Shown: positions 1-13,855, counted from the stretch's first letter. The stretch is DNA of 64,000 nt from Streptococcus sp. Marseille-Q0941 (GCF_943736975.1 NZ_CALSFO010000007.1:62001-126000); one strand, 5' to 3'. Program-made: numbers and translations. Notes: generated from the letters alone by a model not told the origin.

Positions 1-512
1 TTCATGCAAGCAACTCTGCAACGACTCTTTGGCATGCTGATACCATTTTTAACGCCGTCCGTATGGGAGATGCTATGTATGGCCTCAATCCAAGTGGTCA
101 AGTATTGGACTTGCCTTATGAACTAAAACCAGCCTTAACTTTGGAGTCAGCCATTGTTCATGTAAAAACAGTTCCAGCAGGGGCTTGTATGGGTTACGGT
201 GCGACTTATCAGGCAGATAGGGAGCAAGTCATTGCTACGTTGCCAATCGGTTATGCAGATGGTTGGACACGAGACATGCAGAATTTCTCAGTTCTGGTAG
301 ATGGACAATTGTGCCCCATCGTAGGACGTGTATCCATGGACCAAATCACGATTCGTTTGCCTAAGCTTTATCCCTTGGGAACAAAAGTTACCTTGATTGG
401 CTCAGACGGTCATAAAGAAATTACGGCAACAGATGTAGCAGTTTACCGAGGAACCATCAATTATGAGGTAGTTTGTCTCCTCAGTGATCGCATTCCACGA
501 GAATATTATTAA
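1..512 (+). CDS. alr: Alanine racemase, C-terminal part (gene starts before window)
   Basis: PLP-dependent interconversion of L- and D-alanine for peptidoglycan; cytoplasmic. The frame is already open at base 3 ([14 protein letters not shown]...), so this is the 3' part of a longer gene and the ATG at 63 is internal. Family hallmarks are the HASNSA stretch, the [11 protein letters not shown] segment and the C-terminal beta domain with LPIGYADGW and VGRVSMDQ, which supplies active-site residues. The gene ends 24 bases before recG with no terminator between, so the two are probably co-transcribed, as in other mitis-group streptococci. Confidence 0.95.
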   Translation, partial: HASNSATTLWHADTIFNAVRMGDAMYGLNPSGQVLDLPYELKPALTLESAIVHVKTVPAGACMGYGATYQADREQVIATLPIGYADGWTRDMQNFSVLVDGQLCPIVGRVSMDQITIRLPKLYPLGTKVTLIGSDGHKEITATDVAVYRGTINYEVVCLLSDRIPREYY

Positions 513-536
513 AAAACAAATGGAAAGGAGAGGAGC

Positions 537-2552
537 ATGAATTTACATCAACCCTTGCATGTCTTGCCTGGCGTGGGACCTAAATCAGCAGAGAAATATG
601 CCAAACTAGGAATTGAAAACTTGCGAGATCTCTTGCTCTACTTTCCTTTCCGTTATGAAGATTTTAAGACCAAGCAGGTACTAGAGTTAGAAGACGGTGA
701 AAAAGCCGTTCTGTCTGGTCAGGTGGTGACACCAGCTAGTGTTCAGTATTATGGTTTTAAGCGGAATCGCCTGCGCTTTAGCCTCAAGCAGGGAGAGGTT
801 GTTTTTGCGGTTAACTTTTTTAATCAACCCTACCTAGCAGACAAGATAGAGCTTGGCGCGACACTAGCTGTTTTTGGCAAGTGGGATCGTGCCAAGGCTA
901 GCCTCACAGGCATGAAGGTTTTAGCTCAAGTCGAGGATGACCTCCAACCTGTCTATCGTCTAGCGCAAGGTGTCAGTCAAGCAGGACTTGTGAAAGTCAT
1001 CAAGACAGCCTTTGATCAGGGATTGGACCTCTTGATAGAGGAAAATCTACCCCAGTCCTTGTTAGACAAATACAAACTTATGCCCCGTAGTCAGGCTGTT
1101 CGTGCCATGCATTTTCCCAAGGATTTGGCTGAATACAAACAGGCTCTTCGTCGAATCAAGTTTGAGGAACTCTTCTATTTCCAAATGCAGTTACAGACTC
1201 TCAAGTCTAAAAATAAGGTTCACGGAAGTGGCTTGGTTCTGAATTGGTCTCAGGAAAAACTAACGGCAGTAAAAGAACAGTTACCTTTTGTTTTGACCCA
1301 AGCCCAAGAAAAGAGTCTGCAAGAAATCCTAACAGATATGAAGTCAGACAATCACATGAATCGCCTTCTACAAGGGGATGTCGGTAGCGGGAAAACAGTT
1401 GTTGCAGGTCTGGCCATGTATGCTGCTGTAACGGCTGGTTACCAGGCGGCCCTCATGGTTCCAACAGAAATTCTTGCAGAGCAACATGTTGAAAGTCTTA
1501 AGAGTCTCTTTCCGGATTTGAGATTGGCTCTCCTAACAGGTTCCTTGAAAGTTGCTGAAAAACGTAAGGTCTTGGAAACCATTGCCAAGGGGGAAGCAGA
1601 TGTGATTGTCGGAACCCATGCTCTTATACAGGATGGGGTGGACTATGCTCGACTTGGTTTGATTATCATTGATGAGCAACACCGCTTTGGTGTGGGACAA
1701 AGGCGTATCCTACGCGAAAAAGGAGAAAATCCAGATGTCCTCATGATGACGGCAACTCCCATACCACGGACCTTAGCCATCACTGCCTTTGGGGATATAG
1801 ATGTTTCTGTTATTGATCAGATGCCAGCAGGACGCAAACCAATCGTAACTCGCTGGACCAAGCATGAGCAATTGCCACAGATCTTGACTTGGTTGGAGGG
1901 GGAGATTCAAAATGGTTCTCAAGCCTACGTCATTTCACCCTTGATTGAAGAATCAGAAGCTCTGGATCTGAAAAATGCCATTGCCTTATCAGAGGAATTG
2001 ACGGCTCATTTTGCAGGTAAGGCCGAAGTGGCTCTCCTACATGGTAAGATGAAGAGTGATGAAAAAGACCAGATTATGCAGGATTTCAAAGAGAGTAAGA
2101 CAGATATTTTGGTCTCTACAACGGTTATCGAGGTTGGGGTCAATGTTCCCAATGCGACTGTCATGATCATCATGGATGCTGATCGCTTCGGCCTCAGCCA
2201 GCTTCACCAGCTTAGAGGTCGTGTCGGTCGGGGAGACAAGCAGTCCTATGCTGTACTCGTTGCCAATCCCAAGACTGACTCTGGGAAAGATCGCATGCGC
2301 ATCATGACAGAGACGACTAATGGTTTTGTCCTTGCGGAGGAAGACTTGAAAATGCGAGGTTCTGGTGAAATTTTTGGAACTAAACAGTCTGGTCTGCCAG
2401 AGTTTCATGTAGCTGATATTATTGAGGACTTCCCAATCCTAGAAGAAGCTAGAAAGGTAGCCAGCTATATCAGTTCTCTCCCTAATTGGCGAGAGGATCC
2501 AGAGTGGCACATAGTTGCCTTACATCTGGAGAAGAAAGAATATTTGGATTAA
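537..2552 (+). CDS. recG: ATP-dependent DNA helicase RecG
   Basis: Branched-DNA helicase that remodels stalled forks and Holliday junctions. At 671 residues it has the usual family length. The order is an N-terminal wedge/OB domain (about 1-240), helicase domain 1 with Walker A LLQGDVGSGKTVVAG (about 280) and the DEQH box IIIDEQHRFG (about 380), motif III TATPIPRTL, and helicase domain 2 with QLRGRVGRG (about 560). The start follows a strong AAGGAGAGG ribosome site. It sits directly downstream of alr. The 123-residue reading frame on the other strand (2037-2408) is a shadow. Confidence 0.98.
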   Translation: MNLHQPLHVLPGVGPKSAEKYAKLGIENLRDLLLYFPFRYEDFKTKQVLELEDGEKAVLSGQVVTPASVQYYGFKRNRLRFSLKQGEVVFAVNFFNQPYLADKIELGATLAVFGKWDRAKASLTGMKVLAQVEDDLQPVYRLAQGVSQAGLVKVIKTAFDQGLDLLIEENLPQSLLDKYKLMPRSQAVRAMHFPKDLAEYKQALRRIKFEELFYFQMQLQTLKSKNKVHGSGLVLNWSQEKLTAVKEQLPFVLTQAQEKSLQEILTDMKSDNHMNRLLQGDVGSGKTVVAGLAMYAAVTAGYQAALMVPTEILAEQHVESLKSLFPDLRLALLTGSLKVAEKRKVLETIAKGEADVIVGTHALIQDGVDYARLGLIIIDEQHRFGVGQRRILREKGENPDVLMMTATPIPRTLAITAFGDIDVSVIDQMPAGRKPIVTRWTKHEQLPQILTWLEGEIQNGSQAYVISPLIEESEALDLKNAIALSEELTAHFAGKAEVALLHGKMKSDEKDQIMQDFKESKTDILVSTTVIEVGVNVPNATVMIIMDADRFGLSQLHQLRGRVGRGDKQSYAVLVANPKTDSGKDRMRIMTETTNGFVLAEEDLKMRGSGEIFGTKQSGLPEFHVADIIEDFPILEEARKVASYISSLPNWREDPEWHIVALHLEKKEYLD

Positions 2553-2633
2553 GCTTTTTCTAAGAAAATCTTAAGTTTGCTTTTAGATTGAGTGTCTATA
2601 CTAGAGTCATCAAAACGAAACGAGGACTCTCTC

Positions 2634-2699
2634 ATGATGATTAAAGTAAATTATCAAAAGACATTTCAAAAAGGATCTCAACCTTCTCCTAAATACTAA
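2634..2699 (+). CDS. Possible 21-residue ORF between recG and terminator
   Basis: A short frame beginning MMIKVNYQ and ending PSPKY follows a CGAGGA ribosome-like site and a possible -10 (TATACT, about 2597), and stops two bases before an intrinsic terminator. It could be a small peptide gene or the remnant of a larger one; no family is recognised. The stretch 2553-2700 holds nothing else. Confidence 0.2.
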   Translation: MMIKVNYQKTFQKGSQPSPKY

Positions 2700-2700
2700 G

Positions 2701-2726
2701 AAAAAGAGCGGTAACGCTCTTTTTTA
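2701..2726 (+). terminator. Intrinsic terminator after recG region
   Basis: Ten-base stem AAAAAGAGCG / CGCTCTTTTT with a GTAA loop, ending in a T run. Confidence 0.85.
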
Positions 2727-2732
2727 TCTGTT

Positions 2733-2847
2733 TAAAACTACTTTCAAGAGGATTCTTGCGGGGGGCTAGACCTTAAAAACACTTTCCATTTCCTTTTCTT
2801 TCTTGCATTGCTTTTCCATATGTGCTACAGTTATGATAACGGTTACA
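2733..2847 (+). promoter_or_regulatory. Acetyl esterase promoter: NanR-type dyad plus cre site
   Basis: The 14-mer TAAAACTACTTTCA (2733-2746) is the same dyad seen before nanA, nanE and the lyase gene. Its start is 93 bp before a -10 TACAGT (2826-2831), which has an extended TGC motif and a -35 TTGCAT (2803-2808, spacing 17). TGATAACGGTTACA (2834-2847) fits the CcpA cre consensus at every defined position and lies at the likely transcription start, so repression by CcpA is expected. Assigning the dyad to the RpiR regulator at 23022-23873 is inference. Confidence 0.65.
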
Positions 2848-2865
2848 AAAATTAAGGAGAATTCT

Positions 2866-3849
2866 ATGAGAAATCTAGCATTAATAGAAGAAATGAAAAC
2901 ATATAAAGGAAGGGATGAAATTCCTCAAGATTTTGATGTTTTTTGGAATGGTGAGATTGAGAAGGTTTCGGTCTTGCCAGAATACCAACTAGAGGAAGGA
3001 GACTTTCATATCCCAAATGTGAAATGCTATGAGCTTACTTTTAAAGGTACACGTGATGGCCTTATTTATGCGCGTGTGGTCTTACCAAAATCAGAAAAGA
3101 AAGTCCCGGTTATTTTTCACTTCCATGGCTATATGGGACGTTGTTGGGATTGGACAGATATGTTAGCCTTTACGGTCGCTGGTTATGGTGTAGTATCTAT
3201 GGATGTCCGTGGACAATCCGGTTTCTCACAAGATGGTCTACGTTCACCACTTGGAAATACAGTTAAGGGACAAATCATCCGTGGTGCTGTTGAAGGGAAA
3301 GAGCAACTCTTCTATAAGGATGTCTATCTAGATATTTATCAATTGATTGAGATTGTGGCTAGTCTCCCGCAAGTGAATGAGGAACAACTGGCTAGTTATG
3401 GAGCTTCACAAGGAGGAGCCTTGGCTTTAGTAGCTGCAGGTCTCAATCCTCGTATCAAGCGTACAGTTTCTATTTATCCATTTTTATCTGACTTTAGACG
3501 AGTGCTAGAGATTGGAAATACCAGTGAAGCTTATGATGAGCTCTTCCGCTACTTTAAGTTCCATGATCCTTTCCACGAAACAGAGGAGCAAATTATGGAA
3601 ACCCTAGCTTATATCGATGTGAAAAATCTTGCCCATCGTATTAAGGGGGAAGTTCGGATGATTACTGGACTAGATGACGATGTCTGCTATCCAATCACCC
3701 AGTTCGCGATCTACAATCGTTTGACTTGTGAGAAGAGCTATCGCATCATGCCTGAATATGCACACGAAGCTATGAATGTTCATGTCAATGATCAAGTTTA
3801 CAATTGGTTGTGTGGCAGTGAAATTCCCTTTACCTATGTTGGTTATTAA
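2866..3849 (+). CDS. Acetyl xylan esterase / cephalosporin-C deacetylase family hydrolase (AXE1)
   Basis: An alpha/beta hydrolase of 327 residues that removes O-acetyl groups from carbohydrates; no secretion signal, so cytoplasmic. The nucleophile elbow is YGASQGGALAL (about 185), the acid is in the LDDDVCYP segment (about 275) and the His in EYAHEAMN (about 304). The ATG at 2866 is chosen because AAGGAG lies 7-8 bases upstream; the frame can be extended to 2803 but that runs through the promoter and cre site. It lies next to the sialidase gene and shares its dyad operator. Acting on O-acetylated sialic acid is therefore plausible, but this is inferred from context. Confidence 0.85.
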   Translation: MRNLALIEEMKTYKGRDEIPQDFDVFWNGEIEKVSVLPEYQLEEGDFHIPNVKCYELTFKGTRDGLIYARVVLPKSEKKVPVIFHFHGYMGRCWDWTDMLAFTVAGYGVVSMDVRGQSGFSQDGLRSPLGNTVKGQIIRGAVEGKEQLFYKDVYLDIYQLIEIVASLPQVNEEQLASYGASQGGALALVAAGLNPRIKRTVSIYPFLSDFRRVLEIGNTSEAYDELFRYFKFHDPFHETEEQIMETLAYIDVKNLAHRIKGEVRMITGLDDDVCYPITQFAIYNRLTCEKSYRIMPEYAHEAMNVHVNDQVYNWLCGSEIPFTYVGY

Positions 3850-3860
3850 AAAAATGTAAA

Positions 3861-3890
3861 AAGAGCCCTGTCAAAAACAGGGCTTTCTTT
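3861..3890 (+). terminator. Terminator after acetyl esterase
   Basis: Stem AGCCCTG / CAGGGCT with loop TCAAAAA, then TTCTTT. Confidence 0.85.
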
Positions 3891-3901
3891 GCCGGGAAAA
3901 C

Positions 3902-4000
3902 AGAAAGTAGTTTCAAAAAGCTTGAAACATAAAAATATATCTGAAAGTAAATTCTATTATAGATTATGAAGGCTATGATTTAGAATATTTATTATATAAT
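3902..4000 (+). promoter_or_regulatory. nanA promoter with inverted NanR-type dyad
   Basis: The dyad here is the reverse complement form, AGAAAGTAGTTTCA (3902-3915), again starting 93 bp before a -10 TATAAT (3995-4000). The hexamer 17 bp upstream of the -10 (GCTATG) is a poor -35, which fits a promoter that needs an activator. Transcription would start near 4007, giving a leader of about 190 bases before nanA. Confidence 0.6.
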
Positions 4001-4029
4001 AAATGTAACATCAAGTCGAAAGGAGTAAA

Positions 4030-4128
4030 ATGGTTGCTTACTGGAAGGAAGTAAATAAAGGCAGCCGCATTTCAGATGAAAAAGAATGGGGGAAACCCAT
4101 CAATAATACAGTTTCTTTACATGATTGA
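4030..4128 (+). CDS. 32-residue leader ORF upstream of nanA
   Basis: ATG at 4030 has a good ribosome site (AAAGGAG) and encodes MVAYWKEVNK...NNTVSLHD. It lies between the nanA promoter and nanA. A second frame just after it (MIDALEAKNFK, ending near 4156) looks like a continuation after a frameshift, so this may be the remnant of a longer gene rather than a leader peptide. No family is recognised. Confidence 0.35.
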   Translation: MVAYWKEVNKGSRISDEKEWGKPINNTVSLHD

Positions 4129-4159
4129 TGCCCTAGAGGCTAAAAATTTTAAGTAAAAA

Positions 4160-4173
4160 AGAAAGCGCTTTAT
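4160..4173 (+). promoter_or_regulatory. cre-like site in the nanA leader
   Basis: AGAAAGCGCTTTAT shares the AAAGCGCTTT core of the cre-like sites at 8014 and 13771. It lies about 150 bp downstream of the predicted start of transcription, so CcpA would act as a roadblock. The outer positions match the consensus poorly. Confidence 0.45.
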
Positions 4174-4181
4174 TTTTGTAA

Positions 4182-7787
<3,606 letters not shown>

Positions 7788-7840
7788 TGGCAACATTCAA
7801 TTTGAAAAGTCTCTATAAGCAGAGTTAGACTGATACATAG

Positions 7841-7880
7841 AGAGTCTGTAGCAATCAGTTGCTACAGGCTCTTTATTTAT
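7841..7880 (+). terminator. Terminator after nanA
   Basis: Long stem starting AGAGTCTGTAGCAA and closing TTGCTACAGGCTCT (one G-U pair), loop TCAG, then TTATTTAT. Confidence 0.9.
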
Positions 7881-7942
7881 AGAAAGCGAAGATGATAGCG
7901 AAAATGGAAAATAGAGGGAAATTCAAACAGGAACATTTTCTC

Positions 7943-8041
7943 TGAAACTACTTTCAGGAGATTCTCTTTCATAAAATTGTTTTGAAACTTCAATCTATTC
8001 TAGCACAAGTTATTGAAAGCGCTTTAAAAATGATATATAAT
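7943..8041 (+). promoter_or_regulatory. nanE promoter: NanR-type dyad, cre overlapping -35
   Basis: TGAAACTACTTTCA (7943-7956) begins 93 bp before -10 TATAAT (8036-8041). The -35 TTGAAA (8013-8018, spacing 17) is inside a cre-like site TGAAAGCGCTTTAA (8014-8027), so CcpA binding would block RNA polymerase. The dyad-to-cre distance of 71 bp is identical before the lyase gene. Confidence 0.7.
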
Positions 8042-8075
8042 AGACTCATAAGAAAAAAGAAAAGGAGGAAAGTAG

Positions 8076-8774
8076 ATGCCACAAATCAGTAAAGAAGCCT
8101 TGATTGAGCAGATTAAAGATGGAATCATCGTTTCTTGCCAGGCACTTCCTCACGAACCGCTTTACACAGAAGCGGGAGGTGTAATGCCCTTGCTAGTCAA
8201 AGCGGCTGAGCAAGGTGGAGCAGTCGGTATCCGAGCAAATAGTGTTCGGGATATTAAGGAAATCAAAGAGGTCACAAATCTTCCGATTATCGGAATTATC
8301 AAACGTGACTATCCACCACAGGAACCCTTCATTACTGCTACTATGAAAGAAGTTGATGAATTAGCAGCTCTTGACATTGAGGTGATCGCTCTTGATTGTA
8401 CTAAGAGAGAACGCCATGATGGCTTAGAGATTCAAGAATTTATCCGTCAAATCAAAGAAAAATACCCAAACCAACTCTTGATGGCTGATACAAGTACCTT
8501 TGAAGAAGGGCTAACAGCAGTTGAGGCAGGAATTGATTTTGTTGGAACAACCTTGTCAGGCTACACATCTTATAGTCCAAAAGTGGATGGTCCAGATTTT
8601 GAACTCATCAAGAAACTCTGCGACGCAGGGGTGGACGTCATCGCAGAAGGAAAAATTCATACACCAGAACAGGCTAAGCAAATCCTAGGTTACGGAGTGC
8701 GAGGCATTGTAGTTGGTGGAGCTATTACTAGACCAAAAGAGATTACGGAACGATTTGTTGCGGGTCTCAAATAA
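8076..8774 (+). CDS. nanE: N-acetylmannosamine-6-phosphate 2-epimerase
   Basis: TIM-barrel enzyme (232 residues, usual length) that converts ManNAc-6-P to GlcNAc-6-P in sialic acid catabolism; cytoplasmic. Visible hallmarks are [10 protein letters not shown] (catalytic Lys, about 72), [34 protein letters not shown] (Glu on the barrel) and the phosphate-binding [11 protein letters not shown] near the end. The start follows AAAGGAGG. It is the first gene after the sialidase in a catabolic cluster that also holds the importer, lyase and kinase. Confidence 0.95.
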   Translation: MPQISKEALIEQIKDGIIVSCQALPHEPLYTEAGGVMPLLVKAAEQGGAVGIRANSVRDIKEIKEVTNLPIIGIIKRDYPPQEPFITATMKEVDELAALDIEVIALDCTKRERHDGLEIQEFIRQIKEKYPNQLLMADTSTFEEGLTAVEAGIDFVGTTLSGYTSYSPKVDGPDFELIKKLCDAGVDVIAEGKIHTPEQAKQILGYGVRGIVVGGAITRPKEITERFVAGLK

Positions 8775-8815
8775 GACAATTAAAACACGAGGAGAGTGGT
8801 TGATTCGTAAAATAA

Positions 8816-10210
<1,395 letters not shown>

Positions 10211-10230
10211 GCCCTAAATAAAAAGTAAAA

Positions 10231-10281
10231 TCCCCCCTTTTCCCTGTGCATAACTGTGTACGAAAAGGGGGAGTTTTATTT
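10231..10281 (+). terminator. Intra-operon hairpin/terminator between satA and satB
   Basis: Strong G/C-rich stem CCCCCTTTTC / GAAAAGGGGG followed by AGTTTTATTT. It would stop or process most transcripts after satA, leaving more binding protein than permease. Confidence 0.75.
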
Positions 10282-10422
10282 AAAAAATGTAAGGAACTGA
10301 CAGGTCAAAATTAAAATGAAGTTCTTACATTGGCAAATCTTTAAAAGAATTTCATTCTGATTTTAAATCGATGTCAGATGACAGTCAAAAAACAAAAACT
10401 ATTTGAAAGTGAGGTGCCAACT

Positions 10423-11310
10423 GTGAAAGTCAATAAAATTCGCATGAGAGAAACAATTGTTTCTTACGCTTTCTTAGCACCAGTATTAATCTTCTTTACC
10501 GTCTTTGTCCTAGCTCCAATGATCATGGGATTCATCACTAGTTTCTTTAACTACTCAATGACTAGCTTTGAGTTTGTGGGACTTGACAACTATATCCGCA
10601 TGTTTAAAGACCCTGTCTTTACAAAATCTTTGATTAATACCGTAATCTTAGTTATCGGATCTGTACCAGTCGTTGTACTTTTCTCACTATTTGTGGCATC
10701 ACAAACTTACCAACAAAATGCCGTTGCTAGATCCTTCTATCGTTTCGTCTTCTTCCTCCCTGTAGTAACAGGTAGTGTTGCCGTAACAGTAGTATGGAAA
10801 TGGATCTACGATCCTCTATCAGGTATTTTGAACTTCGTGCTGAAGTCAAGCCATATCATTAGCCAAAACATTTCTTGGTTAGGAGATAAAAACTGGGCTT
10901 TGATGGCGATTATGATTATCCTTTTGACAACATCAGTTGGTCAACCAATCATTCTTTACATCGCTGCAATGGGTAATATTGATAACTCTCTTGTTGAAGC
11001 GGCGCGTGTCGACGGAGCAACTGAGTTACAAGTTTTCTGGAAGATTAAATGGCCAAGTCTTCTTCCAACAACTCTTTATATCGCGATCATCACAACCATC
11101 AACTCATTCCAGTGTTTCGCTTTGATTCAGCTTTTGACTTCAGGTGGTCCAAACTACTCAACAAGTACACTTATGTACTACCTATACGAGAAAGCCTTCC
11201 AATTGACTGAGTATGGCTATGCCAATACTATTGGTGTATTCTTGGCAGTTATGATCGCTATTGTCAGCTTTGTTCAATTTAAAGTACTTGGAAACGACGT
11301 AGAATATTAA
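10423..11310 (+). CDS. satB: Sugar ABC transporter permease (SatB-like)
   Basis: Membrane component of the importer, about 295 residues with six predicted membrane segments (first: VSYAFLAPVLIFFTVFVLAP). The EAA loop that docks the ATPase reads EAARVDGATE...WPSLLP (about 206-225). The GTG at 10423 is preferred because GAGGTG lies 7-8 bases upstream and the product length fits the family; an ATG at 10378 would add 15 residues but has no clear ribosome site. It lies after the satA hairpin and before satC. Confidence 0.85.
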   Translation: MKVNKIRMRETIVSYAFLAPVLIFFTVFVLAPMIMGFITSFFNYSMTSFEFVGLDNYIRMFKDPVFTKSLINTVILVIGSVPVVVLFSLFVASQTYQQNAVARSFYRFVFFLPVVTGSVAVTVVWKWIYDPLSGILNFVLKSSHIISQNISWLGDKNWALMAIMIILLTTSVGQPIILYIAAMGNIDNSLVEAARVDGATELQVFWKIKWPSLLPTTLYIAIITTINSFQCFALIQLLTSGGPNYSTSTLMYYLYEKAFQLTEYGYANTIGVFLAVMIAIVSFVQFKVLGNDVEY

Positions 11311-11326
11311 TAGAAAGGAGACAGCT

Positions 11327-12166
11327 ATGCAATCTACACAAAAGAAACCTTTAACAGCTTTCACTGTTATTTCAACCATCTTCTTGCTCTTATTGACTGT
11401 ACTGTTTATCTTTCCATTCTACTGGATTTTGACAGGTGCATTCAAATCACAACCGGATACCATTATGATTCCACCACAATGGTTCCCTAAAGCTCCAACA
11501 ATGGAGAACTTCCAACAATTGATGGTGCAAAACCCAGCCTTGCAATGGATGTGGAATTCAGTCTTCATTTCATTGGTAACAATGTTCTTGGTTTGTGCAA
11601 CTTCATCCCTAGCAGGTTATGTATTGGCTAAGAAACGTTTCTATGGACAACGCATTCTCTTCGCTATCTTTATCGCTGCCATGGCTCTTCCAAAACAAGT
11701 TGTTCTTGTGCCATTGGTACGTATCGTCAACTTCATGGGAATCCATGACACTCTTTGGGCAGTTATCTTGCCTTTGATTGGATGGCCATTTGGGGTCTTC
11801 CTTATGAAACAGTTCAGTGAAAACATTCCGACAGAATTGCTCGAATCTGCTAAAATCGATGGATGTGGCGAGATTCGTACCTTCTGGAGCGTAGCTTTCC
11901 CAATTGTGAAACCAGGATTTGCAGCCCTTGCAATCTTCACCTTCATCAATACATGGAATGACTACTTCATGCAGTTGGTTATGTTGACTTCTCGTAACAA
12001 CTTGACCATCTCACTTGGTGTTGCAACCATGCAGGCCGAGATGGCAACTAACTATGGTTTGATTATGGCGGGTGCTGCCCTTGCAGCTGTGCCAATCGTA
12101 ACAGTCTTCTTAGTATTCCAAAAATCATTTACTCAAGGTATTACTATGGGAGCTGTTAAAGGATAG
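11327..12166 (+). CDS. satC: Sugar ABC transporter permease (SatC-like)
   Basis: Second membrane component (279 residues, six predicted membrane segments) of the MalG type. The EAA loop reads ESAKIDGCGEIRTF...FPIVKP (about 172-196). The start has a GAAAGGAG ribosome site 16 bases after satB, so the pair is translated from one transcript. The neighbourhood points to sialic acid as the substrate. Confidence 0.88.
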   Translation: MQSTQKKPLTAFTVISTIFLLLLTVLFIFPFYWILTGAFKSQPDTIMIPPQWFPKAPTMENFQQLMVQNPALQWMWNSVFISLVTMFLVCATSSLAGYVLAKKRFYGQRILFAIFIAAMALPKQVVLVPLVRIVNFMGIHDTLWAVILPLIGWPFGVFLMKQFSENIPTELLESAKIDGCGEIRTFWSVAFPIVKPGFAALAIFTFINTWNDYFMQLVMLTSRNNLTISLGVATMQAEMATNYGLIMAGAALAAVPIVTVFLVFQKSFTQGITMGAVKG

Positions 12167-12567
12167 TACTCTGCGAAAATCTATCTATCAGAATACAATA
12201 TAGAGTTATAAGTGTCTACAAAATGGAGAAAAGTTGCTTACTTCATGAAGTTTTGTTAGACACTTATAAACTTAATTTTTGACTTTTTAGATACTATTTA
12301 GAATAGTTGTTTTCCGATTTAGTGGTATCCAAGATAAGTATGTTGTACTTATCTTGGACGGAATTTTTGAGAGTAAAATAGTTCGGGGAACTATTTTAGC
12401 CTGAGCCTAGAAATGAATGAGCGAGGAGCTCAAAAATTAGGTCTTTCATTTCATGGTTTTCTAAAATCATCCACTGGATAATTTTACCTTCCGTCCGCAC
12501 TATTTGAGGGAAATTGTAAAAAGATAAATCGAATTGGAAATAGGCATCAGAAGTAAAGGAAGTTACT
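12167..12567. repeat. Structured intergenic region with three inverted repeats
   Basis: This 400-bp gap has no credible gene. It holds three dyads in a row: a broken one built on TTATAAGTGTCT (about 12206) and AGACACTTATAA (about 12259), a perfect 13-bp pair TCCAAGATAAGTA / TACTTATCTTGGA (12328-12358), and a perfect 11-bp pair TAAAATAGTTC / GAACTATTTTA with a GGG loop (12374-12398). The start (TACTCTGCGAAAATC, about 12164) recalls the first bases of a pneumococcal boxA element, but the rest does not match what I remember of BOX, RUP or SPRITE. It separates satC from yhcH. Confidence 0.6.
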
Positions 12568-13020
12568 ATGATTTTTGACGATTTAAAAAACATTAGCTTT
12601 TACAAAGGAATTCATCCTAATCTAGACAAGGCCATTGATTATCTCTATGAACACCGCAAAGATTCATTTGACCTTGGGAAGTATGAGATTGATGGCGATA
12701 AGGTTTTTCTAGTTGTACAAGAAAATGTTCTCAACAAAGAAGAAAATGATCGTTTTGAGCACCATAAAAACTATGCAGACTTGCATTTGTTGGTTGAAGG
12801 TCATGAGTATTCTAGCTACGGTTCTCGTGTTAAAGATGAGGCTGTAGCTTTTGATGAAACCAGTGATATTGGTTTTGTCCATTGTCACGAACAATACCCA
12901 CTCTTGTTGGGATATCACAATTTTGCAGTTTTCTTCCCAGGAGAACCTCATCAACCGAATGGTTATGCTGGTATGGAAGATAAAGTTCGCAAATATTTAT
13001 TTAAAATTTTAATCGATTAG
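12568..13020 (+). CDS. YhcH/YjgK/YiaL (DUF386) family protein, likely N-acetylneuraminate anomerase
   Basis: Cupin-like protein of 150 residues. E. coli YhcH (NanQ) speeds conversion between sialic acid anomers, and homologues sit in many sialic acid loci. Visible marks are YADLHLLVEGHE (about 70-81) and FFPGEPHQPNGY (about 129-140), which carry the metal-site His/Glu set, and the C-terminal VRKYLFKILID. The context (importer upstream, lyase downstream) supports an anomerase role. The start follows GGAAGTTACT, a modest ribosome site. Confidence 0.85.
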   Translation: MIFDDLKNISFYKGIHPNLDKAIDYLYEHRKDSFDLGKYEIDGDKVFLVVQENVLNKEENDRFEHHKNYADLHLLVEGHEYSSYGSRVKDEAVAFDETSDIGFVHCHEQYPLLLGYHNFAVFFPGEPHQPNGYAGMEDKVRKYLFKILID

Positions 13021-13040
13021 TCAATTAGGAGGAGCAAACA

Positions 13041-13691
13041 ATGGCACAAAAAAGATCTGGATTGATAAAAGCGGCATTTGATACGGATAACTTTCTCATG
13101 CGTTTTTGCGAGAAGGTTTTAGATATTGTGACGGTTAACCTGCTCTTTGTGGTGTCTTGTTTGCCTATTGTGACGATCGGAGTAGCAAAGATCAGTCTCT
13201 ATCAGACAATCTTCGAAGTTAAGAGTAGTCGACGGGTGCCTGTTTTTAAAACTTATATGAAAGCCTTCAAACAAAATTTGAAATTAGGTCTCCAGTTAGG
13301 TTTGCTAGAATTAGGAATCTTTCTGATTAGTGTGGTTGATTTATCATTATTCTGGAGTCAAACTGGTATTGCTTTTCAGCTCATTAAAGCCATTTGCTTG
13401 GGAATACTGATATTTTTAACCCTAGTTATGTTGGCTAGCTATCCAATTGCAGCGCGCTATGACTTGACTTGGAAAGAAGTCCTTCAAAAGGGCTTGCTCT
13501 TAGTCAGCTTTAACTTCGTTTGGTTCTTCTTGATGCTTGCGATTATTTTCTTAATCATCATGCTTCTCTATCTATCAGGCTTTACTCTAGTGCTTGGTGG
13601 TTCGGCATTTCTACTCTTTGGCTTTGGTCTTCTTGCCTTTTGCCAAGCAGGATTAATGGAAAAATTGTTTGCTAAATATCAAGAGAATTGA
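13041..13691 (+). CDS. DUF624 (YesL-like) membrane protein
   Basis: Membrane protein of 216 residues with about five hydrophobic segments (for example VTVNLLFVVSCLPIVTIGVA and FLMLAIIFLIIMLLYLSGFT). YesL-type proteins commonly accompany carbohydrate ABC importers; their function is unknown. The start follows TTAGGAGGAG, 20 bases after yhcH, so the two are an operon. The next gene has its own regulated promoter. Confidence 0.75.
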   Translation: MAQKRSGLIKAAFDTDNFLMRFCEKVLDIVTVNLLFVVSCLPIVTIGVAKISLYQTIFEVKSSRRVPVFKTYMKAFKQNLKLGLQLGLLELGIFLISVVDLSLFWSQTGIAFQLIKAICLGILIFLTLVMLASYPIAARYDLTWKEVLQKGLLLVSFNFVWFFLMLAIIFLIIMLLYLSGFTLVLGGSAFLLFGFGLLAFCQAGLMEKLFAKYQEN

Positions 13692-13699
13692 AAACAATA

Positions 13700-13798
13700 T
13701 GAAACTACTTTCAAACAAGAAAAGCTTGGTGAGATGAATAGAAATTAAAATCTAAGTGGCTTATATGTGTTGAAAGCGCTTTTCACAAGGTGTATACT
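13700..13798 (+). promoter_or_regulatory. Lyase/kinase operon promoter: NanR-type dyad and cre overlapping -35
   Basis: TGAAACTACTTTCA (13700-13713) begins 93 bp before -10 TATACT (13793-13798); -35 TTGAAA (13770-13775) is 17 bp upstream of the -10. The cre-like TGAAAGCGCTTTTCA (13771-13785) overlaps the -35. Layout and distances match the nanE promoter to the base. Confidence 0.7.
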
Positions 13799-13855
13799 AA
13801 AATAGTAAATAATCATCTGCCCAGTGCAGAAAATAAGAAATTTTAGGAGAAATCT

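Noticed and set aside
2803..2865. Longer N-terminus for the acetyl esterase
   Set aside because: It would run through the -10 and cre site, and the ATG at 2866 has a clear ribosome site.
12164..12190. Start of a BOX element after satC
   Set aside because: Only the first dozen bases recall boxA; the rest does not follow the boxA-B-C layout as I remember it.
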